DNA of 41,269 nucleotides from Synergistaceae bacterium (GTDB lineage Bacteria; Synergistota; Synergistia; Synergistales; Aminobacteriaceae): the NCBI GenBank assembly GCA_031280635.1, contig JAITGK010000119.1, forward strand, positions 1 through 41,269, given 5' to 3'. The number at the start of each line of letters is the position of its first letter. The stretch's first letter is position 1. Under the pieces are notes generated by a model. The model had not been told where the DNA came from, ran no database searches, and saw only the letters and a list, made by a program, of their open reading frames with translations. This document shows, in pieces, positions 15,095 through 22,374 of the stretch. Both the position numbers and the translations under genes were made by a program.

Positions 15095-16381
15095 CTACCT
15101 CCTGGTTAGGCTCTCTTGGCCGCCCATGTAGGGACGCAAGGAGGTAGGGATAGCGACGGATCCGTCCTCCTGTAGGTTGTTCTCCAGGAAAGCTATCAGC
15201 ATACGCGGCGGGGCTGTGACCGTGTTGTTGAGCGTGTGAGCGAAGTAGTTCTTCTCCCCCTTGTTCCGAACGCGAATGCCCAACCGCCGCGCCTGGGCGT
15301 CGCCCAGGTTGGAACAGCTCCCAACCTCGAAGTATTTTCGCTGGCGGGGAGACCAGGCCTCCACGTCAATGCTCTTCACTTTCAGGTCCGCCAGGTCGCC
15401 CGAACAGCACTCCAGCGTTCGCACGGGAATGTCCAAGGAGCGGAAAAAATCTACCGTATTCTGGTAAAGTTTGACGAACCACCTCGGGCTTTCTTCCGGC
15501 TCGCAGACGACGATCATCTCCTGCTTTTCGAACTGGTGAATGCGGTATACGCCCCGCTCCTCGATGCCGTGGGCTCCTACCTCCTTGCGGAAGCAGGGCG
15601 AGTAGCTGGTCCAAGCCTGGGGCAGGGTCTCCTCGTCCAGAATTGTGTCGATGAACTTGCCTATCATGGAGTGCTCGCTGGTCCCAATCAAGTACAGGTC
15701 CTCGCCCTCGATCTTATACATCATGTTCTCCATCTCGGTGAAGCTCATAACCCCGCTGACCACGTTTCCGCGGATCATGAAAGGTGGGACGCAGTAGGTG
15801 AAGCCTCGATCGATCATAAAGTCCCGCGCGTAGGAGAGCGCGGCGGAGTGCAGGCGCGCCACGTCCCCACAAAGGTAGTAGAAGCCGTTCCCGCTGGTCT
15901 TTCTCGCGCTGTCCAGGTCGATGCCGTTAAACGTCTCCATGATGTCAATGTGGTAGGGTATCTCAAAAGTAGGCGTTTTTGGCTCCCCGAAGCGCTCGAC
16001 TTCCACGTTTTCGCGGTCGTCCTTCCCGATGGGCACCGACGGGTCGATGATGTTGGGGATGAGCATCATCTTTTCTTTAACCTGGCCCGCGAGTTTTTCC
16101 TCCAGAATCTCCAAATCGGCCAGCTCTTGGGCTATTTTCGAGACCAAAGATTTATCGCGCTCCGCGTCCTCCTTGCGCCCCTGGGCCATAGCGACGCCGA
16201 TCTCTCTGCTCAGGGAGTTACGGCGGTTCCTCAGCGCGTCGGCCTTTGTCCGCGCTTCGCGGCTCTGACGGTCCAGCTCAATGACGGCGTCCACCAGGGG
16301 CAGCTTCCGCTCCTGGAATTTCTTTCGCAGGTTCTCCCTCACCCGATCTGGGTCCGTTCGAATCAGCTTGATGTCCAGCAT
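15095..16381 (-). CDS. serS: Seryl-tRNA synthetase
   Basis: Charges tRNA-Ser with serine in the cytoplasm (class II aaRS). The product is 428 residues, normal for bacterial SerRS. The N-terminal tRNA-binding coiled coil spans ~30-100 (DAVIELDRQSREARTKADALRNRRNSL…). Class II motif 2 reads CFRKEVGAHGIEERGVYRIHQFEKQE and motif 3 lies near NNTVTAPPRMLIAFLENN. The extension upstream of MLDIKLIRTDP lacks family similarity. ATG 16381 is preceded by GGGAGGAA with an 8-base spacer, fixing the start. The gene is downstream of flagellin on the same strand, with an attenuator-like terminator in the 136-base gap. I see no room for a promoter after that terminator. Confidence 0.96.
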   Translation of the reverse strand: MLDIKLIRTDPDRVRENLRKKFQERKLPLVDAVIELDRQSREARTKADALRNRRNSLSREIGVAMAQGRKEDAERDKSLVSKIAQELADLEILEEKLAGQVKEKMMLIPNIIDPSVPIGKDDRENVEVERFGEPKTPTFEIPYHIDIMETFNGIDLDSARKTSGNGFYYLCGDVARLHSAALSYARDFMIDRGFTYCVPPFMIRGNVVSGVMSFTEMENMMYKIEGEDLYLIGTSEHSMIGKFIDTILDEETLPQAWTSYSPCFRKEVGAHGIEERGVYRIHQFEKQEMIVVCEPEESPRWFVKLYQNTVDFFRSLDIPVRTLECCSGDLADLKVKSIDVEAWSPRQRKYFEVGSCSNLGDAQARRLGIRVRNKGEKNYFAHTLNNTVTAPPRMLIAFLENNLQEDGSVAIPTSLRPYMGGQESLTRR

Positions 16382-16420
16382 CGTACATTCCTCCCAAATG
16401 ATACCAATCGCCGCCGGTAC

Positions 16421-16453
16421 AAAAAACTTCCGTCCCCGTGTATGGGACGGAAG
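16421..16453 (-). terminator. Intrinsic terminator/attenuator between flagellin and serS
   Basis: On the - strand CTTCCGTCCC, a 7-base loop, GGGACGGAAG and then six T make a canonical terminator with a 10-bp perfect stem. It ends flagellin transcripts. It lies only ~40 bases before the serS start, so any promoter upstream of it would need read-through. The bases just before it read GGCGGCAACGCGGACA, which resembles the T-box antiterminator core preceding a CGTCCC arm. A further stem, GTTGCCCGCC with GGCGGCAAC (one bulged C), would compete for that motif. Confidence 0.85.
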
Positions 16454-16517
16454 CTGTCCGCGTTGCCGCCTGCCTCGCCAGAGAACCTTGGCGGGCAACC
16501 TCTCACCGCCTTAAGGC

Positions 16518-18077
16518 TTAACGGAGAAGGGTAAGGACGTTCTGCGGCAGGGTGTTGGCCTGAGCCAACATACTGGTACCCGCCTGCATAAGAATCTGCA
16601 GCTTGGTGAAGTTCATCATTTCCTTCGCCATGTCCGTGTCCCTTATCCGGCTTTCGGAGGCCGTCAGGTTCTGGGCCGCCACGGTCAGGTTGTTGATGGT
16701 GTGCTCCAAGCGGTTCTGGTACGCGCCCAGTTTCGCCCGCTGAGTAGACACTTTGTCCAAGGCGTTGTCGATGAGGGTGATGGAACGGGCCGCCGCCTCC
16801 CGGTTGGTGACGATGACGCCGTTGATCCCCAGCCCCAGGGCCCGCATGTCGCCAATGTGGATGCCCATATCCTCGCCCTCGTTGGCGCCGATCTGGAACA
16901 CCGTGGTGTTGTCCTTCAAATGCAGGAAGAATTCATAGGTCCCATTAGTGGCGGTAAAGATGACGTCCACGTTGGGGTGGATGATGCCAATCAGCCTATT
17001 CCCCGTGACCAAGAAGGTACCGGTCTTGATGGGGGCTATTGAGCCGTATAAGCCGCCATGGGCATCCTCAACGCGGGCGGTATATACGACCTCGCTGTGC
17101 TTTCGCAGCACGGACAAACCAAAGGCTTTCAGCACATCCTCCTCGCCCGCGAAGGACATCATCCCGTCGCGCCCCTTGGTCAAGGACGTGATTTCAATTG
17201 TGCCAGGCACATGACCGCCAGCGGAGAGCGTGTGATACGTCGCGCTAAGGATCTGCGCGCCATTGTCTGGGTTCGTCAGGCGGTTGAGTTTCGTTACCAC
17301 GTCTGCCAGCGTGTCGTCGCCATACAGGGTAAAACGGTCCTTTACGCCGTTGCCCAACGTGACGGTGATGGTCTTGGGATCCTCTAGCAGGAAGCGCCCC
17401 TCACTGTTCCAGAACTGCAGAATATCGCGCAGCTTGGTATTCTCCGTGGCGACAGAGCCAAGCTGCCCGGCGGAAGTGTGCTTGATTGTGAAAATGTTGG
17501 TCTTCAGTACCTGCGCCACTCCCGTCTTGTAGGAAATGGTGATTTTGAGGTTGGCCTCGGCGGCGCTCTTCTGGCCGAACTGGTCGATGGTGCGCAGTCC
17601 GCCGTGGACAACGGCCCTGGCGCCCAGGTTGCTGGTGGACCAAATGGTACCCGCGGAGCCGTCCAACAGCTTCTTCTTATTGAACTGGGTGGTGTTGCCG
17701 ATACGGGTGACTTCCTCGCGAAGCTGGTCGATTTCCTCCTGGATGTAGGCCCGGTCCTGCTGGGTGAGGGTGTCGTTGGCCGCCTGCACCGCCAGCTCGC
17801 GCATACGCTGAAGGATAGCTTGGGTCTCGTTGAGCGCTCCCTCGGCGGTCTGAATCATGGAGATGCCGTCCTGCGAGTTCAGCGCCGCGCGATCAAGGCC
17901 GCGAATCTGCGCCCGCATTTTTTCGGAGATGGCGAGCCCCGCCGCGTCGTCCGCCGCGGAGTTGATGCGCAACCCCGTGGAAAGTTTCTGAATGGCCTTC
18001 TCCAACAGACGGGATGTGTAATTTACCGCGTTATAAGCCTGAAGCGCGGGGACATTGTGATTAACGATAAGAGACAT
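16518..18077 (-). CDS. fliC: Flagellin
   Basis: The filament subunit, secreted through the flagellar type III apparatus. It is 519 residues. The conserved N-terminal D0/D1 region runs ~1-145 ([50 protein letters not shown]). The C-terminal D1/D0 helices run ~430-519 ([31 protein letters not shown], ending in [14 protein letters not shown]). The central ~280 residues are variable and surface-exposed, rich in Thr, Ser and Asn and therefore suited to O-glycosylation. An AAGGAGGTCAA ribosome site precedes ATG 18077. It is monocistronic apart from possible read-through to serS. Its closeness to a glycosyltransferase/methyltransferase island supports, but does not prove, glycan modification. Confidence 0.97.
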   Translation of the reverse strand: MSLIVNHNVPALQAYNAVNYTSRLLEKAIQKLSTGLRINSAADDAAGLAISEKMRAQIRGLDRAALNSQDGISMIQTAEGALNETQAILQRMRELAVQAANDTLTQQDRAYIQEEIDQLREEVTRIGNTTQFNKKKLLDGSAGTIWSTSNLGARAVVHGGLRTIDQFGQKSAAEANLKITISYKTGVAQVLKTNIFTIKHTSAGQLGSVATENTKLRDILQFWNSEGRFLLEDPKTITVTLGNGVKDRFTLYGDDTLADVVTKLNRLTNPDNGAQILSATYHTLSAGGHVPGTIEITSLTKGRDGMMSFAGEEDVLKAFGLSVLRKHSEVVYTARVEDAHGGLYGSIAPIKTGTFLVTGNRLIGIIHPNVDVIFTATNGTYEFFLHLKDNTTVFQIGANEGEDMGIHIGDMRALGLGINGVIVTNREAAARSITLIDNALDKVSTQRAKLGAYQNRLEHTINNLTVAAQNLTASESRIRDTDMAKEMMNFTKLQILMQAGTSMLAQANTLPQNVLTLLR

Positions 18078-18276
18078 ATTGAGTTGACCTCCTTGTGTTT
18101 TTGGGCGTCGGCTTCCCTACCGTGCCCACGCTTTACGTCCCCGGGGCCATCCATGCCCCCGTGGAACCGATCCCTTGGTATTTTTACCTATACGCTCTCG
18201 CGTCGCCGCGGCCTTACCAGATTTTTCAACACGACTTTTCCGCGCCATCCCCTTTCCTCTTGAACCTGGGCGCTCG

Positions 18277-18282
18277 GCGCAC
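18277..18282 (-). promoter_or_regulatory. Possible second flagellin promoter (-10 box)
   Basis: On the - strand TATAAT is perfect, with TTGCGC 15 bases upstream as a poor -35. It would give a ~190-base leader to flagellin. I saw no sigma-28-type (TAAA…GCCGATAA) promoter in this region. Confidence 0.35.
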
Positions 18283-18475
18283 CATTATAGCTTTTTCTCG
18301 CGAAGCGCAATTGACGCCACATTCCGGCGTCTTTTGTCCTACGGTTCTCCGCGGGGTCGCCGCCCCCGAAAAATTTCCTTTAGATTTTCCAAAACCAATC
18401 ACCCGGTTTTTCGAAAACCCACCCGGCCACGACATCGCGAATTTCCCCTTAACGTATCCGCCACTTTGTGAGATT

Positions 18476-18504
18476 TTTATATCACACCCTTCCCTCTCCG
18501 TCAA
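18476..18504 (-). promoter_or_regulatory. Sigma-70-type promoter reading toward flagellin
   Basis: The - strand reads TTGACG (18499-18504), exactly 17 bases, then TATAAA (18476-18481), each box 5 of 6 matches. Transcription would begin near 18469, giving a ~390-base untranslated leader before flagellin. That leader has several short stems (for example GACGCC/GGCGTC), which suggests post-transcriptional control. I found no gene in 18078-18656. Confidence 0.55.
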
Positions 18505-18656
18505 GTACCTCTGAACCTCCAGCAAACACATATTGAAAAATCAAATCCATAGGTTGATCTCCTGTTTTTTCCACCACAAAAAACGCTCTTGATGGGATAA
18601 AGTTTATTGAGTACCTGAAAACGTAATAACCTTCCGCACGAAAGGTGACGGTATTT

Positions 18657-19625
18657 ATGGAAGTCGAGAGCAAGCGGGTGGGGGTCATTGGGGTTGGACA
18701 TCTGGGTCAACATCACGCGCGCGTCTACACGGAACTCCTGGACGCTCGCCTGGTGGGAGTGGTGGACGTGGACGAGAACCGCGCGCGCTTTATCAGCGAG
18801 AACCTGAGGGTTCCCTGCTACACCAGCATGGAGGAGCTGATCGAGCGCCAAGCCCCAGAGGCGCTGTCCATCGTCGTCCCCACGAGCCTGCACCACGCGA
18901 TAGCCAAACAGGCCCTGGAGATGGGAATTCACGTTCTTATCGAAAAACCCGTCACGACGCGCCCCAGCGAGGCCGAGGAACTGTTGAACATCGCCGCGCG
19001 GAACGACTTGGTGCTTCAGGTGGGGCACATCGAGCGCTTTAACAGCGCCATCCGTTACATCTCCCGAACCGTCCGAGCCCCGCTTTTCTTGGAGTCCAAG
19101 CGCATCGGACCCTTTTCCCCACGCATCAACGACGTGGGCGTGGTACTCGACCTGATGATTCACGACATCGACATCATTCTTTCCCTTGTTCCATCGGAAA
19201 TCTCGCGCATCGCCGCCATGGGGCGTAGCGTCCTCACCGACCACGAAGATATCGCTAGCGCTCAAATCACCTTCGAAAATGGGGCCATGGCCCATATCAT
19301 GGTCAGCCGCGCCGCGGCCAAGCGGACGCGCCAACTGGACGTGATGGAGCGGGAGCGGCACATCACCGTCAACTACGAGACCCAGGACGTGCGGATTTCC
19401 CGTTGCGTTGGGGATTCGGAAATTTTGGAGCGCCCTGTGTTCCCCAAGAGCGAGCCCTTGAAGCTGGAACTGGCGCACTTCATCAGCTGCGTTCGGGAAA
19501 AACGCCAGCCTTTGGTGGGTATCCGCGATGGCAAGCGCGCCCTCGAAGTGGCGATAGAAGTTCTCCGTCAGATCCACCAACCCCAAGGAAAACTCTTCTC
19601 CAAACAAATGGACTGCGCTTCTTGA
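18657..19625 (+). CDS. Gfo/Idh/MocA-family sugar oxidoreductase
   Basis: An NAD(P)-dependent dehydrogenase of 322 residues. The Rossmann motif is GVIGVGHLGQHHARVY (~res 8-23) with Asp at the end of strand 2 (GVVDVDENRA). The family EKP motif is in VLIEKPVTTRPSEAEEL (Lys of the active site), and QVGHIERFN and DLMIHDIDIIL carry the catalytic-region His/Asp residues. AAAGGTGA with an 8-base spacer selects ATG 18657 over GTG 18645. Members of this branch sit in lipid A or sugar-nucleotide clusters, for example GnnA, which oxidises UDP-GlcNAc at C3. A DegT aminotransferase at 25099 could be the partner. It heads a run of envelope genes. The GnnA role is inference; another UDP-sugar or inositol substrate is possible. 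Confidence 0.85.
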   Translation: MEVESKRVGVIGVGHLGQHHARVYTELLDARLVGVVDVDENRARFISENLRVPCYTSMEELIERQAPEALSIVVPTSLHHAIAKQALEMGIHVLIEKPVTTRPSEAEELLNIAARNDLVLQVGHIERFNSAIRYISRTVRAPLFLESKRIGPFSPRINDVGVVLDLMIHDIDIILSLVPSEISRIAAMGRSVLTDHEDIASAQITFENGAMAHIMVSRAAAKRTRQLDVMERERHITVNYETQDVRISRCVGDSEILERPVFPKSEPLKLELAHFISCVREKRQPLVGIRDGKRALEVAIEVLRQIHQPQGKLFSKQMDCAS

Positions 19626-19638
19626 GGAGATTGGATGG

Positions 19639-20457
19639 ATGGACGCTGACGGCTTCGGCGAGTTCCTCAAAACGACGCGCTTGGAGAGACTCCGCGTCCG
19701 TTGCTACGACAGGGGCGCGGGGGAGAAGGCGGTGTTGTTCCTGCATGGCTGGGGTTCTGATCTCTCGGTGTTCCGCGCTTTTTTCACCCGCGCGGCGGAT
19801 GCCTTCCGGGTCTGCGCGCTGGACTTGCCAGGCTTCGGGGATAGCGAGGAGCCTCCCCTCCCGTGGGGGGTAGACGACTACGCGGACTTCGTCGCCGCGT
19901 TCTTGAAGGACTTTGGGGTTCGTGAGGTTGTGTTGGTGGGGCACTCCTTTGGGGGTAGAATCGCCGTCAAACTTGCCGCTTGGAGCGCGGCGTCCCTGCC
20001 CTTCACGATTCCCAAAATCGTGTTGGTGGACAGCGCGGGCGTGAGGCGCGGGCGGACGCTCGCCCAATGGGCCCGCCTGGTCCTCTACAAGCGCGCCGCG
20101 AAGGTTCTGTCGCTCCCCATCGCTGAAAAAATCTCCCCTGGCGTTCTCGAACGATGGCGACTCAGGATGGGTTCCGCTGACTACCGTAGCGCCTCGCCTC
20201 GAATGCGTCAATGTCTGGTGAAGGTCGTGAACGAGGACCTGACGCCGCTGTTTCCCCTCGTCTCCTGCCCGACCCTGCTGGTGTGGGGCGTGAACGACCA
20301 GGACACGCCGCTCTCCGACGCCCGGTTGATGGAGCGCCTCATCCCCGACGCGGGGCTGGTGGCGCTTCAGAACGCTGGGCACTATTCTTTTCTGGATCAG
20401 CCTTTTGTGTTCGGCAGGGTGCTGGAATCCTTTCTCGGATTGGGAGAAACGCCGTGA
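19639..20457 (+). CDS. Alpha/beta-fold hydrolase
   Basis: A 272-residue cytoplasmic alpha/beta hydrolase. The oxyanion-hole motif is LHGWGSD (~35-41), the nucleophile elbow GHSFGG (Ser103), the acid in VNDQDTPL, and the catalytic His in NAGHYSFLDQP. No signal peptide is visible. GAGGAGA (19624-19630) with an 8-base spacer supports ATG 19639; the ATG four bases earlier is out of frame. It lies 13 bases after the oxidoreductase gene and overlaps the Mur ligase start (GTGA). Hydrolases of this type often precede Mur ligase genes in related bacteria, but their substrate there is not established. Confidence 0.85.
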   Translation: MDADGFGEFLKTTRLERLRVRCYDRGAGEKAVLFLHGWGSDLSVFRAFFTRAADAFRVCALDLPGFGDSEEPPLPWGVDDYADFVAAFLKDFGVREVVLVGHSFGGRIAVKLAAWSAASLPFTIPKIVLVDSAGVRRGRTLAQWARLVLYKRAAKVLSLPIAEKISPGVLERWRLRMGSADYRSASPRMRQCLVKVVNEDLTPLFPLVSCPTLLVWGVNDQDTPLSDARLMERLIPDAGLVALQNAGHYSFLDQPFVFGRVLESFLGLGETP

Positions 20458-22058
20458 GCGTCACTTACGATAATTTGGGGCTGGGCGCGCTGTTCGTCTC
20501 CCTCGTGTTCGCGCACGGTTTCGCGCTAGCGCGTTACCTGCACATGTTTCAGTTGAACGGCTATAAGCTGGGGGTACAGCTTCGTTGGATCGCGAGAAAT
20601 AAAGGGGATTATCTGAAAAAAAGCGGCGCGGGACTTACCGCGATCGCGGTCTGTCTGACGGCGTCGGGCGTGGCGCGGGGACTTGCGCTCTTCCTCGTCC
20701 TGGTGTACGTCAACACCGTTTCCGTAATCTATTGGAAGCGTCCTCGACCGAAAAAGCCCCTGGTTTACACAAATCGCGTCAAAAGGCTGTTGGCGACCCA
20801 CACGGTTTTGTTCATCCTTGGACTTGTCGCGTTGAGTTTAGCGTTCCACGTTGGCATGGAGGGGTTGACGGCTTATATGGCGTCCATGTACGCGCTCACG
20901 CCGTGGTTTGCGCTGTTGGCCGACTGGGTGAACTCGCCGTTGGAAAAGCGGATCAACCGCTGGTACGTGGAGGACGCCAGGCGGCTTTTGACAGAGCGCC
21001 TGCTCGTGGTGGGGGTGACGGGAAGCTGGGGCAAGACGAGCGTGAAATTTTTCCTGAGCAAGTTGTTATCGCTCAAGTACAACGTCCTGATGACGCCAGA
21101 GAACTTCAACACCACGCTGGGGGTAGTGCGGGCGTTGCGCGAGAGGTCGCGCCCCTTCCACGAGGTCTTCGTCTGCGAGATGGGCGCGCGGAACCCCGGC
21201 GACGTGGCGGAGATTTGCGAGTTGGTGAGGCCGGCGCTGGGGGTTATCACCTCAATTGGCCCCCAGCACCTGGAGTCCTTCAAAACCCTGGAAAACGTGG
21301 CGCGGACAAAGTTCGAGCTGGCCGACGCCGTGGGTCGGCGGCCCGGCGGCGCGGTATTCCTGAACCTTTCCAGCGAGCCCGTCCGAGTTGAGCGCGCTCG
21401 AAGGAACTGGGACGGCGGCCCCGAAGCCATTTCCTTCGGCTTCGCGGAGGACTGCGACTACCGCGCGGCGGGAATCCGCGTGTCGGAGGAGGGGACTTCC
21501 TTTGTCCTGCGCTTCCCCGACAGGATGGAGATACTCTTCGAAACGCGGCTGATCGGGGAGCATAACGTGACAAACATCCTAGCGGCGGTGGCGGTGGCGG
21601 ATCGTCTGGGGGTAGCGCGGGACGCCCTGGCGGCGGGAGTACGGAGGTTGGAAAGCGTCCCGCATCGTTTGCGGCTCATCCGCAGCGGCGATGACATCGT
21701 GATTGACGACGCCTACAACTCCAACGCCGTGGGGGCGAAGGCGGCTCTCGACGCCCTGGCCCTGTTCAATGGATGCAAAATCTTGGTGACGCCTGGTATG
21801 GTCGAACTGGGAGAGCGGCAAGACGAACTCAACCGGACCTTTGGAACTCAGGCGGGCGCGGTCTGCGATTTCGCGGCGCTTGTTGGCGGACGGCAAACGG
21901 CAAGCGTTCGTCAGGGCCTCAAGGACGCGGGTTTCCCCCAAGAAAAGATTTTCACCGCGGAACGGCTGGAACAGGCGCTGGCGTGGGTAGCGAGTATCAA
22001 GTCGGAAACTCGAAAAATCATCCTTCTGGAAAACGACCTGCCGGACAACTATATATAG
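20454..22058 (+). CDS. Membrane-anchored Mur ligase (MurF-like)
   Basis: A 534-residue Mur-ligase-family protein. Residues ~1-165 hold about four hydrophobic segments (GALFVSLVFAHGFALARYL, LTAIAVCLTASGVARGLALFLVLVYV, LLATHTVLFILGLVALSL, AYMASMYALTPWFALLADWV) followed by the ligase body. The ATP P-loop is GVTGSWGKTSVK (187-198), followed by NFNTTLGVVRAL, the acidic EMGARNPGD motif, GVITSIGPQHLESF, a GEHNVTNILAAVAVAD central motif and IDDAYNSN in the C-terminal domain. MurF adds D-Ala-D-Ala to UDP-MurNAc-tripeptide, and the motifs fit MurF better than MurC/D/E. The membrane N-terminus is unlike soluble MurF (~450 residues). GTG 20454 overlaps the hydrolase stop; GGGAGA lies upstream. Another cytoplasmic MurF elsewhere cannot be excluded. 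Confidence 0.82.
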   Translation: MSVTYDNLGLGALFVSLVFAHGFALARYLHMFQLNGYKLGVQLRWIARNKGDYLKKSGAGLTAIAVCLTASGVARGLALFLVLVYVNTVSVIYWKRPRPKKPLVYTNRVKRLLATHTVLFILGLVALSLAFHVGMEGLTAYMASMYALTPWFALLADWVNSPLEKRINRWYVEDARRLLTERLLVVGVTGSWGKTSVKFFLSKLLSLKYNVLMTPENFNTTLGVVRALRERSRPFHEVFVCEMGARNPGDVAEICELVRPALGVITSIGPQHLESFKTLENVARTKFELADAVGRRPGGAVFLNLSSEPVRVERARRNWDGGPEAISFGFAEDCDYRAAGIRVSEEGTSFVLRFPDRMEILFETRLIGEHNVTNILAAVAVADRLGVARDALAAGVRRLESVPHRLRLIRSGDDIVIDDAYNSNAVGAKAALDALALFNGCKILVTPGMVELGERQDELNRTFGTQAGAVCDFAALVGGRQTASVRQGLKDAGFPQEKIFTAERLEQALAWVASIKSETRKIILLENDLPDNYI

Positions 22059-22106
22059 TATTTATATAGTAGCTAGTGGCTCGTGAAGGGACAACAACTA
22101 GCCACG

Positions 22107-22192
22107 AGAGCTATTGGCTCTTTTCCGCGCAAAATTTTTGCCGTTTATATCCGGTTTTTGGTCTCTTATTTCCGCGCGCCGCGCGTGATTAT
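22107..22192 (-). repeat. Intergenic repeat family, copy D (reversed)
   Basis: Read on the - strand it begins ATAATCACGCGCGG-x-GCGCGG, then AAATAAGAGACCAAAAACCG, GATATAAACGGCAAAAA and GCGCGGAAAAGAGCCAA. It matches copies A-C closely and lies between the Mur ligase gene and dxs. The preceding bases (22059-22106) include a short GTGGCT/AGCCAC stem. Confidence 0.75.
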
Positions 22193-22361
22193 GAAAAACG
22201 CCATAGTTTTTTTATTTCTTGGCGCTTCTTTAGGTTTGCCGCTCTTTCTCGACTTAGTTATGTTAGATGTTCTTAGCCTCCGCTGGTATAATGTGGAGAA
22301 TCAATTTTTTGGAGCGGGGGCTTTATCTTTTGGGATACCAAACGGAAGCGGCAAGCGGTGA
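22191..22361 (+). CDS. Possible small membrane protein upstream of dxs
   Basis: A 56-codon frame with one strongly hydrophobic helix (AIVFLFLGASLGLPLFLDLVML, ~res 4-25) and a short polar tail. Its ATG overlaps the end of a repeat copy and has no ribosome site. Its stop lies ~13 bases before the dxs start I favour, so it could be a leader or small operon partner. It also contains the extended -10 box at 22284-22292, which may mean it is not coding. I do not recognise it. Confidence 0.3.
   Translation: MKNAIVFLFLGASLGLPLFLDLVMLDVLSLRWYNVENQFFGAGALSFGIPNGSGKR
22284..22292 (+). promoter_or_regulatory. Extended -10 promoter element for dxs
   Basis: TGG directly followed by a perfect TATAAT (22287-22292) gives an extended -10; no good -35 is visible. 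Transcription would start near 22299, upstream of the preferred dxs start (22375). It would exclude translation of dxs from the ATGs at 22267 and 22291. Confidence 0.4.
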
Positions 22362-22374
22362 GGAGCGAAAATTT

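Noticed and set aside
18078-18300. A cyclic di-GMP riboswitch in the flagellin leader
   Set aside because: A GGGGACGTAAAGCG stretch loosely recalls part of GEMM-I, but the other conserved elements (AGGGCAAACC loop, paired GGUAG stem) are missing.
18501-19670. - strand frame of 389 codons opposite the Gfo/Idh/MocA gene
   Set aside because: It mirrors a gene with clear Rossmann and EKP motifs and itself has none.
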